From Flavobacteriaceae bacterium (GTDB lineage Bacteria > Bacteroidota > Bacteroidia > Flavobacteriales > Flavobacteriaceae): DNA of 48,746 nt. Below the pieces are notes generated by a model. The model made no database searches, was not told where the DNA came from, and saw only the letters and a list, made by a program, of their open reading frames with translations. This document shows, one piece after another, positions 28,209 through 36,985 of the stretch. Location: positions 1-48,746 of the forward strand of contig DUDG01000001.1 in the NCBI GenBank assembly GCA_012959395.1, in the 5' to 3' direction. The position numbers were made by a program, and so were the translations under genes. Position 1 is the stretch's first letter. Each line of letters starts with the position of its first letter.

Positions 28209-30337
28209 TAATCAATTTTAGCAAGTATTTTTTTTACTTCAATATTCTTTGATTTTAAATTTGAAAGCACATTAATACTTTCATTTAAATAATAATCTGA
28301 CTGTAAATTAGAATGCCATTTTTTTCTTCTTTCTAATAATTCATCAGATTTTTCTAAAGATTTATTTTCATTGACTAATAAATCAAATTTTAAATCATTT
28401 TTATAATTTTTTATCTCATCAAACTTGGAAAGAAAATCCTTATCATTACTTTGAGATTTTTTAAATGAATTATAATTTAAAGAAAAAGATTTTAAGTCCC
28501 TTTTAGATGCAATCCATTTAGCATTTTCATTTATTAAAGTTGCTAATTTACTTTCTTTAATTCTATCATTTCCATTATCAATTACATCCTTTAAATTATA
28601 ATAACCATCCCATAAGTTATAAGCTACAGGATCTATTTGATCCCAGCTTAAAGGATTTTTTTCATCATTTTCTCCAATCTCTAAAAATGAATAAGTATTT
28701 GGTATGCTAATATCACTTTTTACTCCGTCAATCTGAACAGATCCACCATTGATTCTGTAAAATTTATCAGTTGTAATTTTTAATGCTCCTAAGTCAAATT
28801 GACTGTTTGATAAAAATCTATTTAAATCAATTATATTTTGTACTGTACCCTTTCCAAAACTCTGAGTACTACCAATAATGATAGCTCGACCATAATCTTG
28901 AAGGGCCGCAGCTAAAATTTCAGAAGCTGATGCCGACATTTGATTTACTAAAACAACTAATGGCCCATCCCAAACAATTGAAGGATCTTTATCAGATAGT
29001 ATTTTTTTCCTATTACCAGTTGACTTAACCTGAACTATTGGGCCTTTTTCAATAAATAAACCTGTCATTTCGACAACTGTTTGCAAAGCGCCCCCCCCAT
29101 TATTTCTTAAGTCGAGTACCAACCCATCAATACCTTCTTTTTTAAGTTTTAAAATTTCATTTTTAACATCTGAAGCACAATTTTTTTCATTATAGTTGTC
29201 AAAATCTACATAAAATTTGGGTAAGCTAATTAAACCATATGATTTATTATCTTTTTTGATCAAAGTAGATTTAGCATAAGTTTCTTCAAGTAAAACTAAA
29301 TCTCTTATTATAGAAACAACTTTAATTTCTCCATCGAATTTCTTTCTAATAGTTAGCTTTACTTCTGAACCTTTTGGTCCTTTAATTAATTTAATTGCAT
29401 CTTCCAATCTCATACCAATTACATCAACTGGAGATTGATCTCCTTGACCTACTTTTATTATTTCATCTCCAATTTCAAGTTTTTTATCTCTCCAAACTGG
29501 TCCGCCTAAAATAATATCAACAATTTCTATACCGCCATCTTTTTTGGATAATCGAGCTCCGATACCATCAAATTTACCAGAAATATTCATCTCAAAACGT
29601 TCCTTATCTTCTGGCTGAAAATAATAAGTATGAGGATCAAATTGGGTAACAAAAGAATTTATATAAGTCGCAAACCAATCCTTTTTTTCAAGGTCATTCA
29701 TCAAATCAAATATCTGGGTAATATTTTTTTTCACTAATTCAGTAGATTCATTTAAAATTTTAGAATTAGATTTAAGTTCAAATTCCTTATTATTTTTTAA
29801 ACTTAATTTCTGTTCTGAAATTTTAATATCATATATGTCTAAAGCCATATATTTAAGCTGCTTTCTCCATCTATCTATTCTCTGCTTATTATTTTTTGAG
29901 TAAGAAATATTTTCAAAATCAAAATTAATATTTTCATCTAGATCAAAATTAAATGACTTATCAAATAAAACAGGAATAAAAATTTCAACCTCATTCATTC
30001 TTTGAATAAGTCTTTCAAATGTTAAATTAAAAAAAGTTAAATCATAACTAAGCCACTGATCATCTAATTGTAATTTATATTTTTTAAATTCCCTTAAATC
30101 CGAAGCTAAAAAATATTTTTTTTGAGAATCAATTAATTCTAAATATGTGTCAAATATCTTTTCTGAAAATTCATCATTTATTTCCTTAGATTGATAATGA
30201 CCCTTATCAAGAACATATTTAATAATTTCAATTAATAATTTATCTTTATTTGGATCATCAAATTTTACATTGGTTAAATTCCAACTAGTAAAAAACAATA
30301 TAATTCCAACAAATACTATTATAAACTTTTTCTTCAT
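28208..30337 (-). CDS. prc: Carboxy-terminal processing protease, Prc/Tsp type
   Basis: This 709-residue periplasmic S41A protease has an N-terminal signal/anchor (about 4-20) and a long helical N-terminal domain (DUF3340-like, to about 230). A PDZ domain follows (about 255-345, GKFDGIGARLSKKDGGIEIVDIILGGPV). The S41 core has LVLDLRNNGGGALQ, then catalytic S470 in SASASE and K496 in SFGKGTVQ. This is the Ser-Lys dyad of Tsp, with one extra residue between the pair. A C-terminal helical domain ends the protein. It cleaves periplasmic proteins from the C-terminus. The permease gene follows directly. Confidence 0.95.
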   Translation of the reverse strand: MKKKFIIVFVGIILFFTSWNLTNVKFDDPNKDKLLIEIIKYVLDKGHYQSKEINDEFSEKIFDTYLELIDSQKKYFLASDLREFKKYKLQLDDQWLSYDLTFFNLTFERLIQRMNEVEIFIPVLFDKSFNFDLDENINFDFENISYSKNNKQRIDRWRKQLKYMALDIYDIKISEQKLSLKNNKEFELKSNSKILNESTELVKKNITQIFDLMNDLEKKDWFATYINSFVTQFDPHTYYFQPEDKERFEMNISGKFDGIGARLSKKDGGIEIVDIILGGPVWRDKKLEIGDEIIKVGQGDQSPVDVIGMRLEDAIKLIKGPKGSEVKLTIRKKFDGEIKVVSIIRDLVLLEETYAKSTLIKKDNKSYGLISLPKFYVDFDNYNEKNCASDVKNEILKLKKEGIDGLVLDLRNNGGGALQTVVEMTGLFIEKGPIVQVKSTGNRKKILSDKDPSIVWDGPLVVLVNQMSASASEILAAALQDYGRAIIIGSTQSFGKGTVQNIIDLNRFLSNSQFDLGALKITTDKFYRINGGSVQIDGVKSDISIPNTYSFLEIGENDEKNPLSWDQIDPVAYNLWDGYYNLKDVIDNGNDRIKESKLATLINENAKWIASKRDLKSFSLNYNSFKKSQSNDKDFLSKFDEIKNYKNDLKFDLLVNENKSLEKSDELLERRKKWHSNLQSDYYLNESINVLSNLKSKNIEVKKILAKID

Positions 30338-30466
30338 ACTTTAATATAAAAAATCTTTAGATAAACTTTATGATTACTTTTCAAAAATCATGCTAAACAT
30401 TAATTAATATAGCAATAATTGTAAACCGTATGAAAAATATATGTGAGTTTATTTTTTAAATATAAA

Positions 30467-30491
30467 AAACCCCAACTAAATGTTGAGGTTT
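30467..30491 (-). terminator. Intrinsic terminator of tRNA-Leu
   Basis: On the minus strand a 10-bp stem (AAACCTCAAC / GTTGGGGTTT, one G-T pair) with a 5-nt loop is followed by more T, only 3 nt beyond the tRNA CCA end. Confidence 0.88.
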
Positions 30492-30494
30492 ATA

Positions 30495-30579
30495 TGGTGC
30501 GGGTGAAGGGACTCGAACCCCCAAGCCGCGAAGCACTAGATCCTAAGTCTAGCGTGTCTACCAATTTCACCACACCCGC
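30495..30579 (-). tRNA. tRNA-Leu (anticodon UAG)
   Basis: The minus strand reads GCGGGTG...CACCCGC-A-CCA, a 7-bp acceptor stem with encoded CCA. The anticodon stem-loop is CTAGA-CTTAGGA-TCTAG, giving anticodon TAG at 30543-30545. A long variable arm (TGCTTCGCGGCTT region) and the T-loop GGTTCGAGTCC mark it as a class II tRNA, which fits leucine. It is 85 nt long including CCA. Confidence 0.97.
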
Positions 30580-30676
30580 AAAAGGCAAGCAAATATAAGC
30601 AAGATTATTAAAATATCACTATTGATTTTGCTATGTTAAAAAAGCATATTTAGTTATATTTATAAAAAATATTATA
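30580..30676. other. Region between tRNA-Leu and the M20 peptidase, with tRNA promoter
   Basis: The minus strand carries TATATTTG (30590-30597), a perfect -7 element 10 nt upstream of the tRNA-Leu 5' end, though no TTG is at the ideal spacing. The plus strand has TTG at 30628 and TATATTTA at 30655-30662, with a long 24-bp spacer, as a weak candidate promoter for the peptidase gene. No open frame is present. Confidence 0.5.
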
Positions 30677-32068
30677 TTGGGAAATTTTAAAACTTACATC
30701 GATAAAAATAAAGAGCGTTTTTTAAATGAATTATTTGAATTATTAAGAATACCATCTATAAGTGCTAATTCAGAAAATGATCCAGATATTAAAATAGCAG
30801 CGAATTCAATTAAAAAACACCTTTTAAAATTAGGATTGAATAATTGTGAAATATGTGAAACTGACGGACATCCAATTGTTTATGGTGAAAAAATAATAGA
30901 CCAAAATCTTCCTACAATTCTTGTATATGGTCATTATGATGTTCAACCAGTTGATCCTTTAGATTTATGGGATCAAGAACCTTTCCAGCCTTATATTAAA
31001 AAAACAGAAATTCATCCTGAAGGAGCTATTTTTGCCCGTGGAGCATGTGATGACAAAGGGCAAATGTTTATGCATATAAAAGCATTAGAAGTTATGATGC
31101 AAGATAGTGGGCTACCTTGTAATGTTAAATTCATGATTGAAGGTGAAGAAGAAGTTGGCAGTGATAATCTTGAAATATTTGTTAAAAATAATAAAAACAA
31201 ACTTTCTAACGATATAATTTTAGTTTCTGACACAGGTATGATAAATAAAACTACCCCATCTATTACTACTGGGTTAAGAGGACTCTCTTACATGGAAGTT
31301 GAGTTAACCGGAGCAAACAGAGATTTACATTCTGGTCATTATGGAGGTACAGTAGCAAATCCGATCAATATTTTATCTAAGATGATCGCTTCTCTTCATG
31401 ATTCTAATAATAAAATTACAATTCCTGGTTTTTATAATAAAGTGTCTGAAGCTTCAAACGATGAAAGAAAAGAAATTTCTTCCATTCCGTTTAATCTTGA
31501 TGAATTCAAAAAATCCATTGGAATTAATGCTGAACATGGCGAAACAGGATATTCAACAATCGAAAGACAATCCATTAGGCCTGCGTTAGATGTAAATGGA
31601 ATTTGGGGTGGCTATACTAAGGAAGGTTCCAAAACAGTACTACCAAATAAAGCAAATGCTAAAATTTCTATGAGATTAGTGCCTGGTCAAAATTGGAGAG
31701 AGATTAGTAAGCTTTTCACTAAACATATTAAAAATATTACACCTAAAACTGTTAGTGTCAAAGTAACAGAGCACCATGGTGGCGAACCTTATGTTGCTCC
31801 TACAAATACAGTAGGTTTTAAAGCTGCAAGCAATGCTTATGAGGACGTATTTAATTTAAAACCAATTCCTACAAAAGACGGCGGAAGCATTCCCATTATA
31901 GCACTATTTGAAAAAGAATTAGAAAGTAAAAGTATTTTAATGGGGTTTGGATTAGATAGTGACGCTATTCATTCTCCAAATGAACACTTTGGAGTTTCTA
32001 ATTTTTTATTAGGTATAGAGACAATTTCTAAATTTTATCATCATTTCACTAAGTTGTCTAAAGGTTAA
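30677..32068 (+). CDS. M20-family metallopeptidase (dipeptidase)
   Basis: This is a 463-residue zinc dipeptidase of the M20/CNDP-like group. Metal and catalytic residues are in VYGHYDVQPVDP, ARGACDDKGQ, EGEEEVGS, SDTGM and the C-terminal DAIHSPNEHF. The dimerisation (lid) domain lies in between with RDLHSGHYGG. It probably hydrolyses cytoplasmic dipeptides. The start appears to be TTG at 30677; no ATG occurs near the expected N-terminus. The 3' end overlaps the convergent hemW gene by 11 nt. Confidence 0.93.
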   Translation: MGNFKTYIDKNKERFLNELFELLRIPSISANSENDPDIKIAANSIKKHLLKLGLNNCEICETDGHPIVYGEKIIDQNLPTILVYGHYDVQPVDPLDLWDQEPFQPYIKKTEIHPEGAIFARGACDDKGQMFMHIKALEVMMQDSGLPCNVKFMIEGEEEVGSDNLEIFVKNNKNKLSNDIILVSDTGMINKTTPSITTGLRGLSYMEVELTGANRDLHSGHYGGTVANPINILSKMIASLHDSNNKITIPGFYNKVSEASNDERKEISSIPFNLDEFKKSIGINAEHGETGYSTIERQSIRPALDVNGIWGGYTKEGSKTVLPNKANAKISMRLVPGQNWREISKLFTKHIKNITPKTVSVKVTEHHGGEPYVAPTNTVGFKAASNAYEDVFNLKPIPTKDGGSIPIIALFEKELESKSILMGFGLDSDAIHSPNEHFGVSNFLLGIETISKFYHHFTKLSKG

Positions 32069-33185
32069 TTAAAAATAATTCTGAGGCGATTCCATCTGAC
32101 AGAAATTTCCCTTTAATTGTAGTTTTTACAATATCATCATTTAATATTAAATGATTTGAAACTATAAATTTTTGAGATTTATTAATGAAATGATTTCTGT
32201 ATTTAATTCCAAAATAATCTTTTAAGTATTTCAAAGAAATTCCCCAAATAGTTCTTAACCCAGTCATAATATACTCGTTGTATTGATCAACTATTGAAAG
32301 TTTTTCTTTTTCAAAAAACATTTTATTATTCTTTATAGCTTTAATATATAAATTATTATTAGACACATTCCAACTTCTATTAATTCCATCAAAACTATGG
32401 GCAGCTGGACCAATTCCAATATATTTTTTTCTTAACCAATAAGCTGTGTTATTTTTAGAAAAATAACCCTCTTTAGCAAAGCTAGACAACTCATAATTTA
32501 TGTATTCATTATCCAATAGTTTTTCATACATAAGCTCATACTGTTCAAAAACTAAGTCTTCTTCAAGTGGTTTTATAATATCCTTTTTAACAAATCTATC
32601 TAAAGCTGTATTTGGTTCAACAGTTAATGCATATGCTGAAATATGATTTAGATTTAAGCTTATAGCTAAATTTAAATTGTAATTCCAGCTTTTTAAATCA
32701 CTCCCAGGCATTCCATATATTAGATCAATAGATATATTGTCAAAATATTTTTTGGCGCTTTCAATACATTGATTAGAGTCTTTAGAGCTATGTGATCTAT
32801 TCATTATTTTGAGATCTTTTTCTTTAAAAGATTGTACTCCAATACTCAGTCTATTAATCTTGCTTTTTGATAATTCTTTTAATTTATAATCATTTAAATC
32901 ATCAGGATTAGCTTCTAAAGTAATTTCTGGATTTAATGAAATTTTAAAATTTTTAAAAACTGATACAATTAATTTATTTATTTCAAATATTTCTAAAAAA
33001 GATGGAGTCCCTCCTCCAAAGTATATAGTATCAACTAAATCATCATATCCATTAGATTTAACTTGTATTTCTTTTATCATAGATTCAATCACACTTTCTT
33101 TATTTTTCAAAGAAGTTGAAAAATGAAAATTACAATAGTGACATGCTTGCTTACAATATGGTATATGAATATATATTCCAGTCAA
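32058..33185 (-). CDS. hemW: Radical SAM heme chaperone HemW
   Basis: This 375-residue protein is related to oxygen-independent coproporphyrinogen oxidase. The radical-SAM triad is C11-x3-C15-x2-C18 in IHIPYCKQACHYCNF. Other family blocks are YFGGGTPSFL, TLEANPDDL, RLSIGVQSF, and DLIYGMPG followed by GIGPAAHSF. The short N-terminus before the first Cys is the HemW rather than HemN form. HemW binds heme and inserts it into respiratory proteins. The start is TTG at 33185, 7 nt after the ruvC stop, since no ATG precedes the conserved IYIHIPYC. Confidence 0.92.
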   Translation of the reverse strand: MTGIYIHIPYCKQACHYCNFHFSTSLKNKESVIESMIKEIQVKSNGYDDLVDTIYFGGGTPSFLEIFEINKLIVSVFKNFKISLNPEITLEANPDDLNDYKLKELSKSKINRLSIGVQSFKEKDLKIMNRSHSSKDSNQCIESAKKYFDNISIDLIYGMPGSDLKSWNYNLNLAISLNLNHISAYALTVEPNTALDRFVKKDIIKPLEEDLVFEQYELMYEKLLDNEYINYELSSFAKEGYFSKNNTAYWLRKKYIGIGPAAHSFDGINRSWNVSNNNLYIKAIKNNKMFFEKEKLSIVDQYNEYIMTGLRTIWGISLKYLKDYFGIKYRNHFINKSQKFIVSNHLILNDDIVKTTIKGKFLSDGIASELFLINL

Positions 33186-33192
33186 TGAAGTT

Positions 33193-33750
33193 TTATTTTA
33201 ACCTTTTAGGATTATTTTTGACAAAGGATTCCCAACCGCTATACTTACTTTCTATTGTTTTGTTGTTAGAATTATAAAAATGACATACGGCGGCAGCTAA
33301 CCCATCTGTTGAGTCTAAATTTTTAGGGAGCTCTTTAAATCCAAGTAAGCTTTGTAACATTTTAGCTACCTGTTCTTTTGAAGCATTACCATTTCCTGTA
33401 ATTGCCATTTTAATTTTTTTTGGCGAATACTCAGTAATAGGAACTTCCCTAGAAAGGCCTGCAGCCATTGCTACTCCTTGAGCTCGCCCTAGTTTTAGCA
33501 TAGATTGGACATTTTTGCCAAAAAAAGGGGCTTCAATTGCAATTTCATCAGGATGGAAATCATCAATTAATTCAATAGTTCTTTCAAAAATATGTTTTAA
33601 TCTTAAATAATGGTCATCATACTTATTAAGAATTAATTCATTTAACTGTAAAAAATTCATTTTTTTATCAATTACTTTAATTAACCCAAATCCCATAATT
33701 GTAGTTCCAGGATCTATACCTAAAATTATTTTTTCTTTTTTTGATTCCAA
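33193..33750 (-). CDS. ruvC: Holliday junction resolvase RuvC
   Basis: This 185-residue endonuclease cuts four-way DNA junctions with RuvAB. The acidic catalytic residues are visible: D13 in ILGIDPGTTIMGFG, Glu in AIEAPFFGKNVQSMLKLGRAQG, and the pair in LDSTDGLAAAVCHF. The start is TTG at 33750, which gives the usual short N-terminus; no ATG is available. It lies between the TonB-C-like lipoprotein gene and hemW, all on one strand with gaps of 7-13 nt. Confidence 0.95.
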   Translation of the reverse strand: MESKKEKIILGIDPGTTIMGFGLIKVIDKKMNFLQLNELILNKYDDHYLRLKHIFERTIELIDDFHPDEIAIEAPFFGKNVQSMLKLGRAQGVAMAAGLSREVPITEYSPKKIKMAITGNGNASKEQVAKMLQSLLGFKELPKNLDSTDGLAAAVCHFYNSNNKTIESKYSGWESFVKNNPKRLK

Positions 33751-33763
33751 TATATCGAAAAGA

Positions 33764-34228
33764 TTAATCTGATTTTAAAATTAAAGGTAATTCAAATTTT
33801 GAACTTACTTGAACGCCAATATTTGTCTTAGTAGCAGGTAATATATTAGGTAATCTATTTATAGCATCATTGAGAATCCTGTCAATTAATGGGATTTCTT
33901 CTTTAATTTTCAGATTACTTAATGCATTTAAAAATGATACTTTTCCGCTTTTATCAATTAGAATTGAAACCAATATCGTATCGTTTAGATGTCTCTTAAC
34001 CTCTGTTTTAGTAAAATCTAAATTTTCTGAAATTAACTTTATTAAATTATTTTTAAAACAAATTAATCGTTCCGTATCACTACTAATTTTATCGCATAGC
34101 TTAATTGATGGGGGCTCATCATTTTCAGACCAATTAACTGAAGGAATTGGAATATCTAAATTTTTAGGATTATAATTACATCCTAAGATTAAAAATATTA
34201 AAAAAAATAATTTTATTATTTTCATCAT
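33764..34228 (-). CDS. Small lipoprotein with TonB C-terminal-like domain
   Basis: This 154-residue protein has a lipoprotein signal (lipobox LILGC, Cys about residue 17). The C-terminal half resembles a TonB C-terminal domain: TILVSILIDKSGKVSF, then DAINRLPNILPATKTNIGVQVSSKFELPLIL. It has no transmembrane anchor or proline-rich spacer, so it is not a classical TonB. Two cysteines in the middle (KLCDKI, RLICFK) might form a disulfide. It is the first gene of the ruvC-hemW group. Translation starts at 34228 or at the adjacent ATG at 34225. Confidence 0.75.
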   Translation of the reverse strand: MMKIIKLFFLIFLILGCNYNPKNLDIPIPSVNWSENDEPPSIKLCDKISSDTERLICFKNNLIKLISENLDFTKTEVKRHLNDTILVSILIDKSGKVSFLNALSNLKIKEEIPLIDRILNDAINRLPNILPATKTNIGVQVSSKFELPLILKSD

Positions 34229-34280
34229 TGACGTAAATTACAAAAAAAGTAGGGTTTATATTTTAGTTAATTAGAATTTT

Positions 34281-34790
34281 ATGGACGTATTTATTCTTAT
34301 CATAGGATTGTTGTTTTGTCTAATTGGACTAATAGGAAGTTTTATTCCAATAATACCTAGTCCTATTACTAGTTGGCTGGGTTTATTAATTATAAATTTC
34401 TCGACCAATGTAGAATTTAGTTATTCTTTTCTTTTTATAACCTTTATTATAGCTGTTATTATATTTTCTTTCGACCTAATAATCCCAATGATTGGATTGA
34501 AAAAATTTGGAGGAACTAATAAAGGTATGATTGGTGCTACTATCGGCTTATTATTGGGGGGGATTATTGGTGGGCCTATAGGGATCATTATAGGTCCATT
34601 TATTGGAGCTATTTCAGGAGAGTTAATGAATAATTTGAAATTAAAAAAAGCAATTAAAGCATCAATAGGAACATTAATTGGACTTCTTGCTGGGATAGCA
34701 ATGAAATTTATAATATCTCTAGTTTATTTAATCTTTTACATAATAGAAGTTAAAGATATCTTTCTAGGAAATATTTTAGAATCTTTTTAA
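34281..34790 (+). CDS. DUF456 family membrane protein
   Basis: This is a 169-residue protein with about four hydrophobic segments. The N-terminus (LIIGLLFCLIGLIGSFIPIIPSPITSWLGLLI) and the glycine-zipper-like centre (GATIGLLLGGIIGGPIGIIIGPFIGAISGEL) are typical of DUF456. Its function is unknown. It is a single gene, divergent from the ruvC group, and it shares the 4-bp stop sequence TTAA with the convergent chaperone gene. Confidence 0.88.
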   Translation: MDVFILIIGLLFCLIGLIGSFIPIIPSPITSWLGLLIINFSTNVEFSYSFLFITFIIAVIIFSFDLIIPMIGLKKFGGTNKGMIGATIGLLLGGIIGGPIGIIIGPFIGAISGELMNNLKLKKAIKASIGTLIGLLAGIAMKFIISLVYLIFYIIEVKDIFLGNILESF

Positions 34791-36919
34791 TAGTATAAAG
34801 AACGATTGTCAACTATATCAGAGGTTTCTTTAGCCACTTGATAAACTGCATTATCAAGGTTAGATCTTGAATTATTCAACAGTTGATTTTGATATGAAAT
34901 TATAAAATTAAATTTATTTGAATCATAATTTTCATTATCTGAAACTTTACTCTTTTTTAATACTTTAATTTTATAAACACCGTATTCTCCAATAATAAAA
35001 TCAGAAATCTGATTTGTATTTAGCCCAAAAGCATGTCCTATTAATAATGGTTCTCTTCCAGATCCACTAATTGTAGCATTTTTTTGATTAAGAGCTAAAG
35101 CCTTTTTAATTTCTACATTATTACTCTTTGCTAAATCTTCTAAAGAAAGCTTATTATCATTTTGTTTTATAATTAAAACTGCTTTTTTAGAATTTAAAAC
35201 TTCAGGAAGAACTCTGAAAGAAGCATTTGAAACTGAAGAAAGACCATCTTCTATAATATCAGTTACTTGCGCGATAAGATAGCCTCCATTGGAAAGATCA
35301 AACCTTTTGTAATCATTTACTTCAACATCTTCTGAAAATAACCACTGAACTACCCTTCTTTGATTGGATAGCCCAGGTAAATTATCATCCAAAATTCTAA
35401 TTCCATTTACAGGCTTAACGATATAATCATTCTCAGCTGCTAAAGCATTTAAATTAAGATTTTTTGATAAATTAATTTCAAATTTAGTTGCAAGATTAAA
35501 AACTTTATCACTTGTTTCTTCAGATGGTATATTTTTTTCAGCTATTGATGCTAATAATACTATATCTTCTTTTGCTACTACTTTTATTACATGAAAGCCA
35601 AAATCAGTCTCAACTAATCCAATACTACCTTTTCTTTTAGAAAAAGCATAATCATTAAAAGGTTTAACCATAGCTCCCTCTTGAAAAAAACCAAGATCAC
35701 CACCACTAGATTTTGAAGGTCCATCAGAAAATTCGAAAGCTAATTCAGAAAAAGTATCTGGTTTTCTCTTAGCTAGTCTTAAAATTCGATTAGCTTCTTT
35801 CTTTGCTTCCAATTTAGATCTAGATATTTGTGGATTAGCGCTTTGTGCTCCTTTATAGGAAATTAGAATGTGGCTAGCCCTAACAGATCCGCCTTTTTTC
35901 TTATTTAACATCCTAGAGATTTTATAATATTCTCCATCTATATATGGGCCATAAGTTTGATCATTATCTAAATTGAATAAAATATTAGCATGATCTGTAG
36001 CTAACGATCCTTTAGGTAAATAAATAGAATCAAATTTAATTTCAGAATTTTCATTAACAAACTCTGTAATATTCTTTGTCGTTAATAAACTTGGAATGGA
36101 TTCTTCTAATTTTGACACATTATTATATTCTTTTTTCTCATTTAAAAAAGCTTGTAACCGAATTTTAATTGCATTTTCATCCTCTAATGAAGGTTTCTCT
36201 TCAAAAATTACAAATTCTATATTTCTTGAAGCCTCAACTTTAAAATCATTTCTATTAGATTCAATATATTTTTTAATATCTGATTTTTTGTATGTAATCA
36301 AACTGTCGGCAATAGATGAATATGGTATTTGAACGTACTCAATATCAACGTTATCATTTTGAAAGAAATACTCATTTTCACCATCTTTTTGAGTAAAATT
36401 AATTCCAGATCTAATTAAATTTAAATAAATCTGCTCATTAGATTGAGATTGAAAAATTTGCTCTTGATTTTTCCATTGCTCATATGATTGAGGATTAGTT
36501 GACTTCATTTCTAAAATTAGATCAATGAATTTTTCAATTTCAAAAATCCCTGCTTCATTTAAAAATCTTGAATCAGAATTAAAACTAGGGTTTTGAGATA
36601 ATATAAACTCAATATGATCTTTGCCGGATTCTATTCCACTTAATTCGAACTGAGTTTTTAACACTTTATTTCTTACTGTCTGATCCCAAACATTATTTAC
36701 AGCCACCATTCCAGAAAGATTATAATTTCTTTCTAAAAAATCAACTTGATTTCTGAACTCTTCGATTGAAATATCCTCTCCATTTACCTTACCAATTGGT
36801 TCCTGAGAACTCATTCCCGGATCAGTAAAAACTCCTGATATAACAAAGGCAAAAAGAGCCATACCAATTACAAGAATTAAAAAAATTGATCTCTCTCTTA
36901 TTTTTCCTAAAACTGCCAT
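34787..36919 (-). CDS. ppiD: Periplasmic peptidyl-prolyl isomerase / chaperone, PpiD/SurA type
   Basis: This 710-residue protein has one N-terminal transmembrane anchor (about 13-30), a SurA/PpiD N-terminal chaperone region (EPIGKVNGEDISIEEFRNQV), and a parvulin domain at about 346-452 (RASHILISYKG, ELAFEFSDGPSKSSGGDLGFFQEGAMVKPF, ETDFGFHVIKV). A C-terminal domain with a second, weaker parvulin-like stretch follows. It helps fold exported and outer-membrane proteins. It lies 66 nt downstream of the CorC-like gene; with lptC and the beta-barrel gene it forms an envelope-building group. Confidence 0.92.
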   Translation of the reverse strand: MAVLGKIRERSIFLILVIGMALFAFVISGVFTDPGMSSQEPIGKVNGEDISIEEFRNQVDFLERNYNLSGMVAVNNVWDQTVRNKVLKTQFELSGIESGKDHIEFILSQNPSFNSDSRFLNEAGIFEIEKFIDLILEMKSTNPQSYEQWKNQEQIFQSQSNEQIYLNLIRSGINFTQKDGENEYFFQNDNVDIEYVQIPYSSIADSLITYKKSDIKKYIESNRNDFKVEASRNIEFVIFEEKPSLEDENAIKIRLQAFLNEKKEYNNVSKLEESIPSLLTTKNITEFVNENSEIKFDSIYLPKGSLATDHANILFNLDNDQTYGPYIDGEYYKISRMLNKKKGGSVRASHILISYKGAQSANPQISRSKLEAKKEANRILRLAKRKPDTFSELAFEFSDGPSKSSGGDLGFFQEGAMVKPFNDYAFSKRKGSIGLVETDFGFHVIKVVAKEDIVLLASIAEKNIPSEETSDKVFNLATKFEINLSKNLNLNALAAENDYIVKPVNGIRILDDNLPGLSNQRRVVQWLFSEDVEVNDYKRFDLSNGGYLIAQVTDIIEDGLSSVSNASFRVLPEVLNSKKAVLIIKQNDNKLSLEDLAKSNNVEIKKALALNQKNATISGSGREPLLIGHAFGLNTNQISDFIIGEYGVYKIKVLKKSKVSDNENYDSNKFNFIISYQNQLLNNSRSNLDNAVYQVAKETSDIVDNRSLYY

Positions 36920-36985
36920 ATTATTTTTTTATAGCTAACGAAAATACAATATCCTTATCAATAAAAAAAAGTGTTCTACTTAAAT

